The notes below the pieces were generated by a model. That model did no database searches and was not told where the DNA came from. It worked only from the letters and a program-made list of their open reading frames with translations. A DNA stretch of 64,000 bases. Source: Acidovorax sp. (GTDB lineage: Bacteria > Pseudomonadota > Gammaproteobacteria > Burkholderiales > Burkholderiaceae_C). The translations under genes were made by a program, and so were the position numbers. Location of the stretch: assembly GCA_031277855.1 (NCBI GenBank), contig JAITLO010000028.1, positions 1-64,000 of the forward strand, written 5' to 3'. Positions within the stretch are counted from its first letter, which is position 1, and the number at the start of each line of letters is the position of its first letter. This document shows, piece by piece, positions 55,251 through 64,000 of the stretch.

Positions 55251-56672
55251 TTAAGCGAACTTGCGGATATCGACAAAGTGGCCGTGGATGGCCGCAGCCG
55301 CTGCCATGGCGGGGCTGACCAAATGGGTGCGGCCACCGGCGCCCTGGCGGCCTTCGAAGTTGCGGTTGGACGTCGATGCACAGCGCTCGCCGGGCTCGAG
55401 GCGGTCGGCATTCATGGCCAGGCACATGCTGCAGCCGGGCTCGCGCCATTCAAAGCCTGCGGCCTTGAAGATTTGGTCCAGACCTTCGCGCTCGGCCTGT
55501 TCCTTCACCAGGCCGGAGCCGGGCACCACCATGGCCAGCTTGATGTTCTTGGCCACTTTCTGGCCCAGCTTTTTCACCACGGCGGCGGCCTCGCGCATGT
55601 CTTCGATGCGGCTGTTGGTGCAGGAGCCAATGAACACCTTGTCGACAAAAATATCGTTCAGCGGCTTGCCGGGCTCCAAGGCCATATAGGTCAGGGCACG
55701 TTCGATGGCGCCGCGCTTGTTGCTGTCTTTTTCCTTGTCGGGATCGGGCACGCGGGCGTCTATGCCCAGCACCATCTCGGGGCTGGTGCCCCAGGTGACC
55801 TGGGGCACGATGTCGGCTGCATTCAGCTCGACCACGCTGTCGAACTTGGCATCGGCGTCGGAGTGCAGCGTCTTCCAGTAGGCCACGGCCGCATCCCATT
55901 CCGCGCCCTGGGGGGCCAAGGGGCGGTTTTTGACATAGGCAATGGTCTTGTCGTCCACGGCCACCAGGCCGGCGCGGGCGCCGCCTTCGATGGCCATATT
56001 GCACACCGTCATGCGGCCTTCGATGGACAGGTCGCGAATCGCTTCGCCGGCGAACTCAATGGTGTAGCCCGTGCCGCCGGCCGTGCCGATCTTGCCGATG
56101 ATGGCCAGCACAATGTCCTTGGCCGTCACGCCGGGGGCTACCTTGCCATTCACTTTGACCAGCATGTTCTTGGCCTTTTTGGCCAGCAGGGTCTGGGTGG
56201 CCATCACATGCTCGACCTCGGAAGTGCCGATGCCGTGGGCCAGCGCGCCGAAGGCGCCGTGGGTGGAGGTGTGGCTGTCGCCGCAGACCACGGTCATGCC
56301 GGGCAGGGTGGCGCCTTGCTCGGGGCCCATGACGTGGACAATGCCCTGGCCCTTGTCCATAAAGGGGAAGAAGGCGGCCGAGCCAAACTCGGCGATATTG
56401 CTGTTCAGCGTGGTGATCTGTTCCTTGCTGATGGGGTCTTCGATGCCGTCATAGCCGCGCTCCCAGCCCGTGGTGGGCGTGTTGTGGTCGGCAGTGGCCA
56501 CCACGGAGTTGACGCGCCACAGCTTGCGGCCGGCCATGCGCAGCCCTTCGAAGGCCTGGGGGCTGGTGACTTCGTGCACCAGGTGGCGGTCGATGTACAG
56601 GATGGAGGTGCCGTCTTCCTCGGTGTGGATGACGTGCTCGTCAAAAATCTTGTCGTAGAGGGTGCGTCCCAT
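55251..56672 (-). CDS. leuC: 3-isopropylmalate dehydratase large subunit
   Basis: A 473-residue 4Fe-4S aconitase-family enzyme. The cluster ligands lie in [12 protein letters not shown] and in [34 protein letters not shown] is characteristic. It is first of the leuC-ecn-leuD-leuB run. A LysR gene ends 36 bp upstream on the same strand. Confidence 0.97.
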   Translation of the reverse strand: MGRTLYDKIFDEHVIHTEEDGTSILYIDRHLVHEVTSPQAFEGLRMAGRKLWRVNSVVATADHNTPTTGWERGYDGIEDPISKEQITTLNSNIAEFGSAAFFPFMDKGQGIVHVMGPEQGATLPGMTVVCGDSHTSTHGAFGALAHGIGTSEVEHVMATQTLLAKKAKNMLVKVNGKVAPGVTAKDIVLAIIGKIGTAGGTGYTIEFAGEAIRDLSIEGRMTVCNMAIEGGARAGLVAVDDKTIAYVKNRPLAPQGAEWDAAVAYWKTLHSDADAKFDSVVELNAADIVPQVTWGTSPEMVLGIDARVPDPDKEKDSNKRGAIERALTYMALEPGKPLNDIFVDKVFIGSCTNSRIEDMREAAAVVKKLGQKVAKNIKLAMVVPGSGLVKEQAEREGLDQIFKAAGFEWREPGCSMCLAMNADRLEPGERCASTSNRNFEGRQGAGGRTHLVSPAMAAAAAIHGHFVDIRKFA

Positions 56673-56708
56673 GGTGTTCTCGTGGTGGCGGGTTTGTGTA
56701 TGTGAATA

Positions 56709-57662
56709 CTAGCTTGCTTGTGTGTTTGCTTGCGTGCTTGCGGCAGGCGCGGAGCGGCTCAGGTGTTCCACCAGCAGGCGGGCCGTGACGGGCAAGGTGT
56801 CAAAGTCGCGGGCCACCAGGCTGAGCATGCGCTGGGCCCAAGCATCGGTCAGCGGCACGGCACGCAGCTGGCCCACGCCATGCATCAATTCAAAAGCGCG
56901 GTCGGGGATGAGCCCTACGCCCAGACCGTTGTCGATCATGCGGCACATGGCGTCCAGGCTGGTCACCTGAATGCGCTGGTGCAGGGGCTGGCCGGCGCGG
57001 GCGGCTGCGCCGCGCATGGCCAGGCTGATGGAGCTGCCGCCATGCAGGCCCACCACGTCCCAGTCCAGCACCTCGCTGAAGGCCAGGCTCTCGCGCTCGG
57101 CCAGCGGGTGGTTTTCTGGGCAGACCAGCACCAGGCGGTCGCTGCGGTAGGGCTTGCTTTGCAGGCCGCTGTCGCTGCCGGCGCTCAGCGAGCAAATGCC
57201 GATGTCGGCCGTGCCCTCGGCCACGGCGCTGATCACGTCGGGGCTCAAATGCTCTTGCAGGTCAATCTTGATCTGGCTGTGCATGCGGGCAAATTCGCCC
57301 AGGTCTTCGGGCAGAAACTGCACGATGGCCGAGATGTTGGCGTGCATGCGCACATGGCCGCGTACGCCGTCGGCGTATTCGGACAGCTCGCCCTGCATGC
57401 GCTCCAGCCCATACAGCACATTGCGGGCATGGTGCAGCAGGCTTTCGCCAGCGGGGGTCAGGGTCACGCCACGGCTGTGGCGGTAGAGCAGGGCGGTGTC
57501 AACGGCGGCTTCCAGGTCGGACAGGCGCTTGCTGACGGCCGAGGCGGCAATGTATTCGCGCTCGGCAGCACGGCCAATGCTGCCCAACTCGCACACTGCA
57601 ACAAACAGCTGCAGCGAAGTCAGATCGATGCGGCGCGCAAAACTGCGCTCGGAATTTCTCAT
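56709..57662 (-). CDS. LysR-family regulator
   Basis: A 317-residue regulator with an N-terminal HTH (LGSIGRAAEREYIAASAVSKRLSDLE, then LTPAGESLLHHA) and an effector domain. It is located just upstream of leuC in the same direction with a 36-bp gap, so it may be co-transcribed with the leu genes. Whether it controls them is not shown. The N-terminal RRIDLTSLQLFVAVCE is a typical LysR start. Confidence 0.87.
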   Translation of the reverse strand: MRNSERSFARRIDLTSLQLFVAVCELGSIGRAAEREYIAASAVSKRLSDLEAAVDTALLYRHSRGVTLTPAGESLLHHARNVLYGLERMQGELSEYADGVRGHVRMHANISAIVQFLPEDLGEFARMHSQIKIDLQEHLSPDVISAVAEGTADIGICSLSAGSDSGLQSKPYRSDRLVLVCPENHPLAERESLAFSEVLDWDVVGLHGGSSISLAMRGAAARAGQPLHQRIQVTSLDAMCRMIDNGLGVGLIPDRAFELMHGVGQLRAVPLTDAWAQRMLSLVARDFDTLPVTARLLVEHLSRSAPAASTQANTQAS

Positions 57663-57996
57663 GGCGGGGGGAGATGGTTGTTATCTTCTCGTTTGGAGAA
57701 GTGTTGATGATTTTCCATGGTAAATCACCTTGATGACATCGTCAAATGCGATGCCTGACGTGGCCGGCGGTGCTGCTGGTCATCGCTGCCGGCGTGGGCT
57801 TGCTGCTGGGGTGCAGAAAAAAGCGGAGCAGCCAGAACGCTTCAGTCTTGATTCTCAAATGCTTTTGGCATTGAGATGGAGCACGGGTGAGCAGGTAGCG
57901 CTATAAAAAAACGCAGCCCTGGGGCTGCGTTCGGTAGGTTGGGAGTGGGCAGGGCAGGCGCTATGCGTGGTGCACAGGCCTGCGCTCTGTCTGTAC
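57663..57996. other. Intergenic region between dnaJ and the LysR gene
   Basis: Two features are seen. A minus-strand terminator for dnaJ lies at 57905-57931. A 42-codon plus-strand frame at 57746-57874 encodes one hydrophobic helix ending LLLGC then RKKR, with no ribosome-binding site. No gene is supported. The LysR promoter is presumably at its lower-coordinate end. Confidence 0.6.
57905..57931 (-). terminator. Intrinsic terminator of the grpE-dnaK-dnaJ operon
   Basis: A perfect 10-bp stem AACGCAGCCC/GGGCTGCGTT with a 2-nt loop. Read on the minus strand, it is followed by seven T residues. It lies 66 bp after the dnaJ stop. Confidence 0.9.
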
Positions 57997-59136
57997 TCAG
58001 CTGAAGAAGCTCTTGAGCTTGTCGGTCCAGCTGGCGCCGCTGGGGGAGTGGCGCGAGCCGCCCTTTTTCAGCGAGTCTTCCAGCTCACGCAGCAGCTTGC
58101 GCTGGTGCTCGGTGAGCTTGACCGGGGTCTCCACCACGATGTGGCAGTACAGATCGCCGGGGTAGCTGGAGCGCACGCCCTTGATGCCCTTGCCGCGCAG
58201 GCGGAACTGCTTGCCGGCCTGGGTGCCTTCGGGAATGTCGATCGCCGCCTTGCCCGACAGGGTGGGCACCTCGATCTCGCCGCCCAGGGCAGCGGTGATG
58301 AAGCTCACCGGCACCTGGCAGTGCAGATCGTCACCGTCGCGCTCCAGGATGTCGTGCTTTTTGATGCGGATCTCGATGTAGAGATCGCCCGAGGGCCCGC
58401 CATTGGTGCCCGGCTCGCCATTGCCGACGCTGCGAATGCGCATGCCGTCGTCGATGCCGGCGGGAATCTTCACTTCCAGCGTTTTTTGCTTCTTGATCTT
58501 GCCCTGGCCGTGGCAGCTGGTGCAGGGCTCGGGAATGATCTTGCCCGTGCCGCGGCAATGCGGGCAGGTTTGCTGCACGCTGAAAAAGCCCTGGCGCATC
58601 TGCACCGAGCCCTGGCCACCGCAGGTGGTGCAGGTCTTGGGCTGGGTGCCGGGCTTGGCGCCGCTGCCGTGGCAGGTGTCGCAGTTTTCCCAGCTGGGGA
58701 TGCGGATCTGGGCATCCTTGCCCTTGGCCGCCTCTTCCAGCGTGATCTCCATGGCGTAGCTCAGGTCGTTGCCGCGGTAGACCTGGCGGCCACCACGGCC
58801 CTGGGCGCCACCACGGCTTTGGCCGAACATATCGCCAAAAATATCGCCAAAGGCTTCGGCAAAGCCGCCAAAGCCTTCCGCGCCCGCGCCCATGCCGCGG
58901 TTGGGGTCCACGCCGGCGTGGCCGTACTGGTCGTAGGCCGCACGCTTTTGACCGTCGGACAGCATCTCGTAGGCCTCTTTGACCTCTTTGAACTGCTCCT
59001 CGGCTTGCTTGGCCTTCTCACCCTGATTGCGGTCAGGGTGGTACTTCATGGCCAGCTTGCGATAGGCCTTTTTGATTTCGTCGTCCGAAGCACCTTTGGC
59101 AACGCCAAGCACTTCGTAGTAGTCACGTTTGGACAT
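57997..59136 (-). CDS. dnaJ: Chaperone DnaJ
   Basis: A 379-residue Hsp40 co-chaperone that stimulates DnaK ATPase. The J-domain carries HPD at residues about 33-35, followed by a Gly/Phe region. Four zinc repeats ([32 protein letters not shown]) and the C-terminal substrate-binding domains follow. It comes last in the grpE-dnaK-dnaJ order. Confidence 0.98.
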   Translation of the reverse strand: MSKRDYYEVLGVAKGASDDEIKKAYRKLAMKYHPDRNQGEKAKQAEEQFKEVKEAYEMLSDGQKRAAYDQYGHAGVDPNRGMGAGAEGFGGFAEAFGDIFGDMFGQSRGGAQGRGGRQVYRGNDLSYAMEITLEEAAKGKDAQIRIPSWENCDTCHGSGAKPGTQPKTCTTCGGQGSVQMRQGFFSVQQTCPHCRGTGKIIPEPCTSCHGQGKIKKQKTLEVKIPAGIDDGMRIRSVGNGEPGTNGGPSGDLYIEIRIKKHDILERDGDDLHCQVPVSFITAALGGEIEVPTLSGKAAIDIPEGTQAGKQFRLRGKGIKGVRSSYPGDLYCHIVVETPVKLTEHQRKLLRELEDSLKKGGSRHSPSGASWTDKLKSFFS

Positions 59137-59238
59137 ATGCGGTGAAGTCTCTCAAGAACAACAAAGCCGCGCACACCCCCGGGAAGGGGGATGGGGCGCG
59201 GCGGCAGGCGGTCAAAGCGGCCGCTGCATCAACTCCAA

Positions 59239-61179
59239 TTACTTTTTCACTTCCTTGACTTCGGCGTCGACGATGTCGTCGTCACCGGCGTTGGAAGCGG
59301 CTTGCTGCTGGCCGCCGGCCGCAGCTTCGGCACCTGCAGCGCCACCGGCGGCGGCTTGTGCGTCAGCGTACATCTTCTCACCCAGCTTTTGGCTGGCGGT
59401 CATCAGGGCTGTGGTCTTTTCGTCGATGGCAGCCTTGTCTTCACCCTTCAGGGCTTCTTCCAGGTCCTTGATGGCAGCTTCGATCTTTTCCTTCTCGGAT
59501 GCATCCAGCTGGTCGCCATGCTCGCCCATGCTCTTCTTGACGCTGTGCACGGCGGCTTCGCCCTGGTTGCGTGCCTGGATGATTTCCAGCTTCTTCTTGT
59601 CTTCGGCTGCGTTCAGTTCCGCATCCTTGACCATTTGCTGGATCTCATCTTCGGACAGACCGGAGTTGGCCTTGATGGTGATCTTGTTTTCCTTGCCGGA
59701 AGCCTTGTCCTTGGCAGAGACGTTCAAGATGCCGTTGGCGTCGATGTCGAAGGCCACTTCAATCTGGGGCACGCCGCGGGCTGCGGGGGGAATGCCTTCC
59801 AGGTTGAACTCGCCCAGCATCTTGTTGCCCGAAGCCATCTCGCGCTCGCCTTGGTAGACCTTGATGGTCACGGCCGGCTGGTTGTCGTCGGCGGTGGAGA
59901 AGGTCTGGGCAAACTTGGTCGGGATGGTGGTGTTCTTGGTGATCATCTTGGTCATGACACCACCCAGGGTTTCGATACCCAGGGACAGCGGGGTCACGTC
60001 CAGCAGCAGCACGTCGGAACGCTCGCCGCCCAGCACCTGGCCTTGCACGGCAGCGCCCACGGCCACGGCTTCGTCAGGGTTCACGTCCTTGCGGGGGTCC
60101 TTGCCGAAGAATTCCTTGACCTTTTCCTGCACCTTGGGCATGCGGCTCATGCCGCCGACCAGGATCACGTCGTCGATGTCGGACACCGAGATGCCTGCAT
60201 CCTTGATGGCGGTGCGGCAGGGCGCAATGGTGCGCTCGACCAGCTCGTCCACCAGCGACTCCAGCTTGGCACGGGTCAGCTTGATGTTCAGGTGCTTGGG
60301 GCCCGACGCGTCGGCGGTGATGTAGGGCAGGTTGATGTCGGTGGCGGCCGAGCTGGACAGCTCGATCTTGGCCTTTTCGGCAGCTTCCTTCAGGCGCTGC
60401 AGGGCCAGCACGTCCTTGGACAGGTCAACGCCTTGTTCCTTTTTGAACTCGCCGATGATGTAGTCGATGATGCGTTGGTCAAAGTCTTCGCCGCCCAGGA
60501 AGGTGTCGCCATTGGTGGACAGCACTTCGAACTGCTTTTCGCCGTCGACGTCAGCAATCTCGATGATGGACACGTCAAACGTGCCGCCACCCAGGTCATA
60601 CACGGCGATCTTGCGGTCGCCCTTGCCGGTCTTGTCCAGGCCAAAGGCCAGGGCTGCAGCGGTGGGTTCGTTGATGATGCGCTTGACTTCTAGACCGGCG
60701 ATGCGGCCGGCGTCCTTGGTGGCTTGGCGCTGTGCGTCGTTGAAGTAAGCCGGCACGGTGATCACGGCCTCGGTCACGGGCTCGCCCAGGTAGTCCTCGG
60801 CGGTCTTCTTCATCTTGCGCAGCACTTCGGCGCTGATCTGGGGTGGGGCCAGCTTCTGGTCGCGCACCTGCACCCAGGCGTCACCGTTGTCGGCCTTGAC
60901 GATTTCAAAAGGCATCAGGTTGATGTCTTTTTGCACTTCCTTCTCGTCGAACTTGCGGCCGATCAGACGCTTGGCAGCGTAGATGGTGTTGCGTGGGTTG
61001 GTGACAGCCTGGCGCTTGGCCGAGGCGCCCACCAGGATTTCGCCGTCTTCTTGATACGCAATGATGGACGGGGTGGTGCGTGCACCTTCGCTGTTTTCGA
61101 TGACCTTGGTGTTGTTACCTTCCAAGATGGCGACGCAGCTATTGGTCGTGCCCAGGTCAATACCGATGATTTTTCCCAT
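59239..61179 (-). CDS. dnaK: Chaperone DnaK (Hsp70)
   Basis: A 646-residue ATP-driven folding chaperone. [15 protein letters not shown] opens the ATPase domain, and [14 protein letters not shown] and [11 protein letters not shown] are further signatures. The substrate-binding domain and a C-terminal Gly/Ala/Gln-rich tail ending DAEVKEVKK follow. It lies 102 bp upstream of dnaJ and has its own sigma-32-like promoter at 61224-61248. Confidence 0.99.
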   Translation of the reverse strand: MGKIIGIDLGTTNSCVAILEGNNTKVIENSEGARTTPSIIAYQEDGEILVGASAKRQAVTNPRNTIYAAKRLIGRKFDEKEVQKDINLMPFEIVKADNGDAWVQVRDQKLAPPQISAEVLRKMKKTAEDYLGEPVTEAVITVPAYFNDAQRQATKDAGRIAGLEVKRIINEPTAAALAFGLDKTGKGDRKIAVYDLGGGTFDVSIIEIADVDGEKQFEVLSTNGDTFLGGEDFDQRIIDYIIGEFKKEQGVDLSKDVLALQRLKEAAEKAKIELSSSAATDINLPYITADASGPKHLNIKLTRAKLESLVDELVERTIAPCRTAIKDAGISVSDIDDVILVGGMSRMPKVQEKVKEFFGKDPRKDVNPDEAVAVGAAVQGQVLGGERSDVLLLDVTPLSLGIETLGGVMTKMITKNTTIPTKFAQTFSTADDNQPAVTIKVYQGEREMASGNKMLGEFNLEGIPPAARGVPQIEVAFDIDANGILNVSAKDKASGKENKITIKANSGLSEDEIQQMVKDAELNAAEDKKKLEIIQARNQGEAAVHSVKKSMGEHGDQLDASEKEKIEAAIKDLEEALKGEDKAAIDEKTTALMTASQKLGEKMYADAQAAAGGAAGAEAAAGGQQQAASNAGDDDIVDAEVKEVKK

Positions 61180-61223
61180 GTTGAGGCTCCGAATTGGTGA
61201 ATATTTACTGATTGGCTTGTAAC

Positions 61224-61248
61224 TAAGGGCAATTGCCTGGGCTTCAAG
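61224..61248 (-). promoter_or_regulatory. Candidate sigma-32 promoter of dnaK
   Basis: Read on the minus strand: CTTGAA, a 13-bp spacer, then CCCTTA. It resembles the heat-shock consensus CTTGAA...CCCCAT with two mismatches in the second element. It lies 45 bp upstream of dnaK. Confidence 0.5.
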
Positions 61249-61280
61249 CTTGAGGGTTAATTTTTTCGTTGACTTGGCGC

Positions 61281-61829
61281 TTACTTGGGCGCCGCCACGG
61301 TGACCAGGGCCGGGCGCAGCACGCGGTCGGCAATCAAATAGCCTTTTTGCAGCACGCTGACCACGGTGTTGGCTTCCTGCTCAGCAGGCACCATGGAGAT
61401 GGCCTGGTGGTGGTGGGGGTCGAACTTCTCGCTGGCGGCGGGGTTGATGGCCACCACCTTGTTGCGCTCCAGCGCCGAGATCAGCTGGCGCAACGTGGCA
61501 TCCGAGCCTTCGCGCAGCTGCTCGGGCGTGGCGTTCTGGATGGCCAGGGCCGCGTCCAGGCTGTCGATCACGGGCAGCAGGCTTTCGGCAAAGCCCTCGA
61601 TGCCGAACTTGCGCGCCTTGGCCACGTCTTCCTCGGCGCGGCGGCGTGCGTTTTCGGCTTCCGCCTTGGCACGCAGAAACTGGTCGGCCAGCTCTGCACT
61701 CTTGGTTTTCAGTTCGGCCAGCTCCGCCTGCAGACGCTCCAATTCGCCGCTGGCATGGGCGGCCATGGCGGCCTCCACTTCTTCGGTAGAGGCATCAGCC
61801 GGGATGGGGTTGGTGTTCTGATCGGACAT
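61281..61829 (-). CDS. grpE: Nucleotide exchange factor GrpE
   Basis: A 182-residue DnaK nucleotide exchange factor. A long N-terminal coiled coil ([23 protein letters not shown]) is followed by the GrpE core with [31 protein letters not shown]. The C-terminal beta-domain [18 protein letters not shown] is present. It opens the heat-shock operon and has a strong sigma-32-type promoter. Confidence 0.98.
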   Translation of the reverse strand: MSDQNTNPIPADASTEEVEAAMAAHASGELERLQAELAELKTKSAELADQFLRAKAEAENARRRAEEDVAKARKFGIEGFAESLLPVIDSLDAALAIQNATPEQLREGSDATLRQLISALERNKVVAINPAASEKFDPHHHQAISMVPAEQEANTVVSVLQKGYLIADRVLRPALVTVAAPK

Positions 61830-61872
61830 GGATGCAGTGTCTCAATGTGAAAAAAGAAAGATGCCCATTAGC

Positions 61873-61898
61873 GTGGGGGCGCAGGTGCGTTATTCAAG
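61873..61898 (-). promoter_or_regulatory. Candidate sigma-32 promoter of grpE
   Basis: Read on the minus strand: CTTGAA, a 14-bp spacer, then CCCCAC. This matches the heat-shock consensus CTTGAA(A)-N(11-15)-CCCCAT very closely. It lies about 45-70 bp upstream of the grpE start and should drive the operon. Confidence 0.75.
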
Positions 61899-61980
61899 AG
61901 CGCCTGACCGTGCCGCGCGGCAATGGTGCGGTGGCCGGCCTATGGGCCAGGAAACCGCAGGGGATTTTGTGGACAGCAAC

Positions 61981-62010
61981 TGTACAGCGAAACCAGCCTG
62001 AGTCTATAAT
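61981..62010 (+). promoter_or_regulatory. Candidate sigma-70 promoter of the rpsF operon
   Basis: TGTACA (61981-61986), an 18-bp gap, then a perfect TATAAT (62005-62010). The predicted start is about 60 bp upstream of rpsF, which allows a ribosomal-protein leader. Confidence 0.65.
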
Positions 62011-62075
62011 CGAACGTTTTACCTTGCCACACCGCTACAGGCGCAGCGGGGGGCTTAACCCAAAAGGGAGTTTTC

Positions 62076-62438
62076 ATGCGTCATTACGAAATCATTTTGT
62101 TGATCCACCCGGATCAAAGCGAGCAAGTTCCGGCCATGCTGGAGCGCTACAAGGGCATGATTACCGCCGGCGGCGGTAAGGTGCACCGCGAAGAAGACTG
62201 GGGCCGTCGTCAGCTGGCCTACATGATCAACAAGCTTGCCAAGGCCCACTACCTGTGCCTGAACATCGAAGCCGACCAGGCTGTGATGGCCGAGCTGGAG
62301 CACGCCTTCAAGTTCAACGACGCTGTGCTGCGTCACCTGACGGTTCAGAAGAAGCAAGCCGACACGGCCGCTTCCTCGATGATGAAGACCGTCGAGCGTG
62401 AAGAAGCTCGCAAGGCCAGCCAAGCCGAACAGGCCTGA
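62076..62438 (+). CDS. rpsF: 30S ribosomal protein S6
   Basis: A 120-residue S6. It begins [19 protein letters not shown] and contains [20 protein letters not shown], both family-diagnostic. The charged C-terminal tail ends [17 protein letters not shown] precedes the ATG. It is first of the rpsF-priB-rpsR-rplI operon, where S6 pairs with S18. Confidence 0.98.
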   Translation: MRHYEIILLIHPDQSEQVPAMLERYKGMITAGGGKVHREEDWGRRQLAYMINKLAKAHYLCLNIEADQAVMAELEHAFKFNDAVLRHLTVQKKQADTAASSMMKTVEREEARKASQAEQA

Positions 62439-62467
62439 GCTGAGCGGTAGTTCCTGATCCCTTGGGG

Positions 62468-62758
62468 GTGGAAAACCACGTTGTCCTGACTGCCTGTATC
62501 GCCGAGGTGCAAACCATGCGATACACGCCCGCCGGATTGCCTGCTTTGGACCTGCGGCTCGATCACGAGTCGCAGCAGCAAGAAGCAGGATCGGCCCGCA
62601 AGGTGGTGGCAACGGTGAAGGCGGTGGCCTTCGGTGCATTGGCTGAGCGAATTGCCCGCCAGGCACTGGGAAGCAGCTGGACGTTCCAGGGCTTTCTGGC
62701 CACACCGCGCAACAGCAAGTCTGTGGTGTTCCATATCCAAGATATTCAACAAAATTAA
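62468..62758 (+). CDS. priB: Primosomal replication protein N (PriB)
   Basis: A 96-residue OB-fold single-stranded DNA-binding protein that helps PriA restart stalled replication forks. The start is GTG 62468, giving MENHVVLTACIAEV; an upstream TTG at 62462 is less plausible. LRYTPAG-type YTPAGLPALDLRLDHES and FLATPRNSKSVVFHIQDIQQ are typical. It lies between rpsF and rpsR as in most beta-proteobacteria. Confidence 0.94.
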   Translation: MENHVVLTACIAEVQTMRYTPAGLPALDLRLDHESQQQEAGSARKVVATVKAVAFGALAERIARQALGSSWTFQGFLATPRNSKSVVFHIQDIQQN

Positions 62759-62776
62759 TTTTCAAGAGGTCCAGCA

Positions 62777-63058
62777 ATGGCCACGTTCAAGAAATTCAAC
62801 AAAGACAAGCGCCCAAAGCGTAACAACCAGTCGCTGCTGTTCAAGCGCAAGCGCTTCTGCCGCTTCACCGTCGCCGGTGTGGTTGAGATCGACTACAAGG
62901 ATGTCGACACCCTGCGTGACTTCATCGCCGAAAACGGCAAGATCATCCCCGCACGCCTGACCGGCACGCGCGCCATCTACCAGCGTCAGCTGAACACCGC
63001 CATCAAGCGCGCTCGCTTCCTGGCTCTGCTGCCCTACACCGACCAGCACAAGATCTAA
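62777..63058 (+). CDS. rpsR: 30S ribosomal protein S18
   Basis: A 93-residue S18. [19 protein letters not shown] and [33 protein letters not shown] match the family exactly. A ribosome-binding site (AAGAGG) precedes the ATG. It is third in the operon, 18 bp after priB. Confidence 0.98.
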   Translation: MATFKKFNKDKRPKRNNQSLLFKRKRFCRFTVAGVVEIDYKDVDTLRDFIAENGKIIPARLTGTRAIYQRQLNTAIKRARFLALLPYTDQHKI

Positions 63059-63070
63059 GGAGTCGCAACC

Positions 63071-63523
63071 ATGCAAATCATTCTGCTCGACAAGGTTGTG
63101 AACCTGGGTAACCTGGGTGAGATCGTCAAGGTCAAGGACGGCTACGCTCGCAACTTCCTGATCCCCGCTGGCAAGGCTCGCCGTGCCACCGAAGCTGCCA
63201 AGGCTGAATTCGAAGCCAAGCGCGCTGAGCTGGAAAAGGCTGCTGCCGAAAAGCTGGTGGCTGCACAAGCCGTGGGCGAGAAGCTCAATGGCTTCACCAT
63301 CGCCATGAGCCAAAAGGCTGGCGTGGACGGCCGTCTGTTCGGCTCCGTGACCAACCACGACCTGGCTGCTGAGCTGGTCAAGGCCGGTTTCGAAGTGCAC
63401 AAGTCGCAAGTGCGCATGCCCAACGGTCCCATCAAGACCGTGTCCGCCTCCACCGTGGAAGTGGCTCTGCACACCGACGTGGTCGTGGAAGTGAACGTGG
63501 AAGTCTCGGGCGACCACGCCTAA
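63071..63523 (+). CDS. rplI: 50S ribosomal protein L9
   Basis: A 150-residue L9. The N-terminal [21 protein letters not shown] and [16 protein letters not shown] are diagnostic. A long connecting helix ([20 protein letters not shown]) links to the C-terminal domain. TAAGGAG precedes the ATG, 12 bp after rpsR. A strong terminator follows at 63555-63577. Confidence 0.98.
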   Translation: MQIILLDKVVNLGNLGEIVKVKDGYARNFLIPAGKARRATEAAKAEFEAKRAELEKAAAEKLVAAQAVGEKLNGFTIAMSQKAGVDGRLFGSVTNHDLAAELVKAGFEVHKSQVRMPNGPIKTVSASTVEVALHTDVVVEVNVEVSGDHA

Positions 63524-63554
63524 GTCTTGCGCCGACCTTTTCCGGTCTGTCACC

Positions 63555-63577
63555 AAAGCCGCCTTCGGGCGGCTTTT
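63555..63577 (+). terminator. Intrinsic terminator after rplI
   Basis: A perfect 9-bp stem AAAGCCGCC/GGCGGCTTT with a TTCG tetraloop and a T run. It lies 31 bp after the rplI stop and ends the rpsF operon. Confidence 0.9.
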
Positions 63578-63776
63578 GTTTTTCTTCGCCAGCAGCATGC
63601 TTTTTTGGGGCGAAAAAGGCCTGAGAAGCAGATTGCAAAAGCCTGGCGTGCTCATTTTTTAAAGCCAGGCTGCGCCTGGTGTGAGTGTTGGCGCTTTGTG
63701 CCGCCAGCATGGCCTTGCCGGATGACGTGGCGCGCGCGCGGCGCTACGATCGGGGGCTTATTCGTTTGGGAACCCC

Positions 63777-64000
63777 ATGTCTTCCGTGATGCCTCCTTTG
63801 GATTCAGATGATGTTTTCGGCGCACCAGCCACCTCGGCTGCGGGTGACTTGCAGGTGGCGCAACTGCGTGTGCCGCCGCATTCGCTGGAGTCGGAATCCA
63901 GCGTGATCGGTGGCCTGCTGCTGGACAACAATGCCTGGGACCGTGTGGGCGACATCCTCAAGCCCGGTGATTTCTACCGCTTTGAGCACCAGCTGATCTT
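63777..64000 (+). CDS. dnaB: Replicative DNA helicase DnaB (5' part)
   Basis: The first 74 codons of a gene continuing beyond the window. After about 28 residues of Ser/Asp/Ala-rich leader comes VAQLRVPPHSLESESSVIGGLLLDN, then WDRVGDILKPGDFYRFEHQLI. This is the N-terminal helical domain of DnaB, involved in helicase hexamer and primase contacts. Its place after rplI is conserved. The catalytic domain is not visible, so the call rests on this N-terminus and on context. Confidence 0.93.
   Translation, partial: MSSVMPPLDSDDVFGAPATSAAGDLQVAQLRVPPHSLESESSVIGGLLLDNNAWDRVGDILKPGDFYRFEHQLI

Noticed and set aside
57746..57874. A 42-codon frame with a hydrophobic helix and an LLLGC lipobox-like end
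   Set aside because: No ribosome-binding site precedes it, and RKKR directly after the Cys is atypical for a lipoprotein. It is probably chance.

Overview
The window is a GC-rich beta-proteobacterial chromosome segment, most likely from the Comamonadaceae and probably Comamonas or a close relative. This call rests on gene order (acpP-fabF-ygfX-rpoE-rseA-mucD-lepA-lepB-rnc-era-recO-pdxJ-acpS-nagZ; fimV-truA-trpF-trpB-trpA-accD; leuC-ecn-leuD-leuB-asd; grpE-dnaK-dnaJ; rpsF-priB-rpsR-rplI-dnaB) and on the protein sequences. No database search was run. I saw no tRNA, rRNA, CRISPR array, complete insertion sequence or prophage.

Layout. 1-13942 (+) is housekeeping: fatty-acid synthesis, the sigma-E envelope-stress module, translation and secretion (lepA, lepB), RNA processing and ribosome assembly (rnc, era), repair (recO), vitamin B6, acyl-carrier activation and wall recycling. 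13939-20779 holds a LysR/MFS pair, a cyanide-insensitive-type bd oxidase operon (cioA-cioB-small subunit) and a convergent MocR-type regulator. 20955-29820 (+) is a mixed accessory and metabolic stretch: an SbmA/YddA-like ABC exporter, a GIY-YIG-fold protein, a phosphofructokinase with a PPi-type lysine, a tight five-gene cluster (unknown, DHCW cupin, TenA-like, HD hydrolase, secreted protein), purT and ppk2. 30285-37453 contains regulator-driven units: a GNAT enzyme with a LysR, ArgP with a LysE exporter, an aldehyde dehydrogenase with a GntR, and a YdhR/DsbA-like pair. 37454-38950 is a sharply AT-rich island with one orphan two-domain fimbrial-adhesin-like gene. 38958-61829 (mostly -) carries MscS, a response-regulator diguanylate cyclase, lysS, a Lon-N protein, yggT (+), accD, trpABF, truA, fimV, asd, leuBDC with an embedded entericidin-like lipoprotein, a LysR and the heat-shock operon. 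61981-64000 (+) is the rpsF operon and the start of dnaB.

Regulatory signals readable from sequence include a sigma-E-type promoter before mucD, sigma-32-type promoters before grpE and before dnaK, a perfect 14-bp-arm palindrome before cioA, a TGGTATACCA palindrome before the GntR gene, a dyad between argP and lysE, and clustered TCTCAT repeats before the orphan adhesin. A short terminator-ended transcript upstream of lepA may be a small RNA or an attenuated leader.

The best candidates for something new are the foreign-looking orphan adhesin with its repeat-rich promoter, the cio operon with its candidate MocR regulator and operator, and the five-gene cluster at 24666-27291. All functional statements about these are inference.
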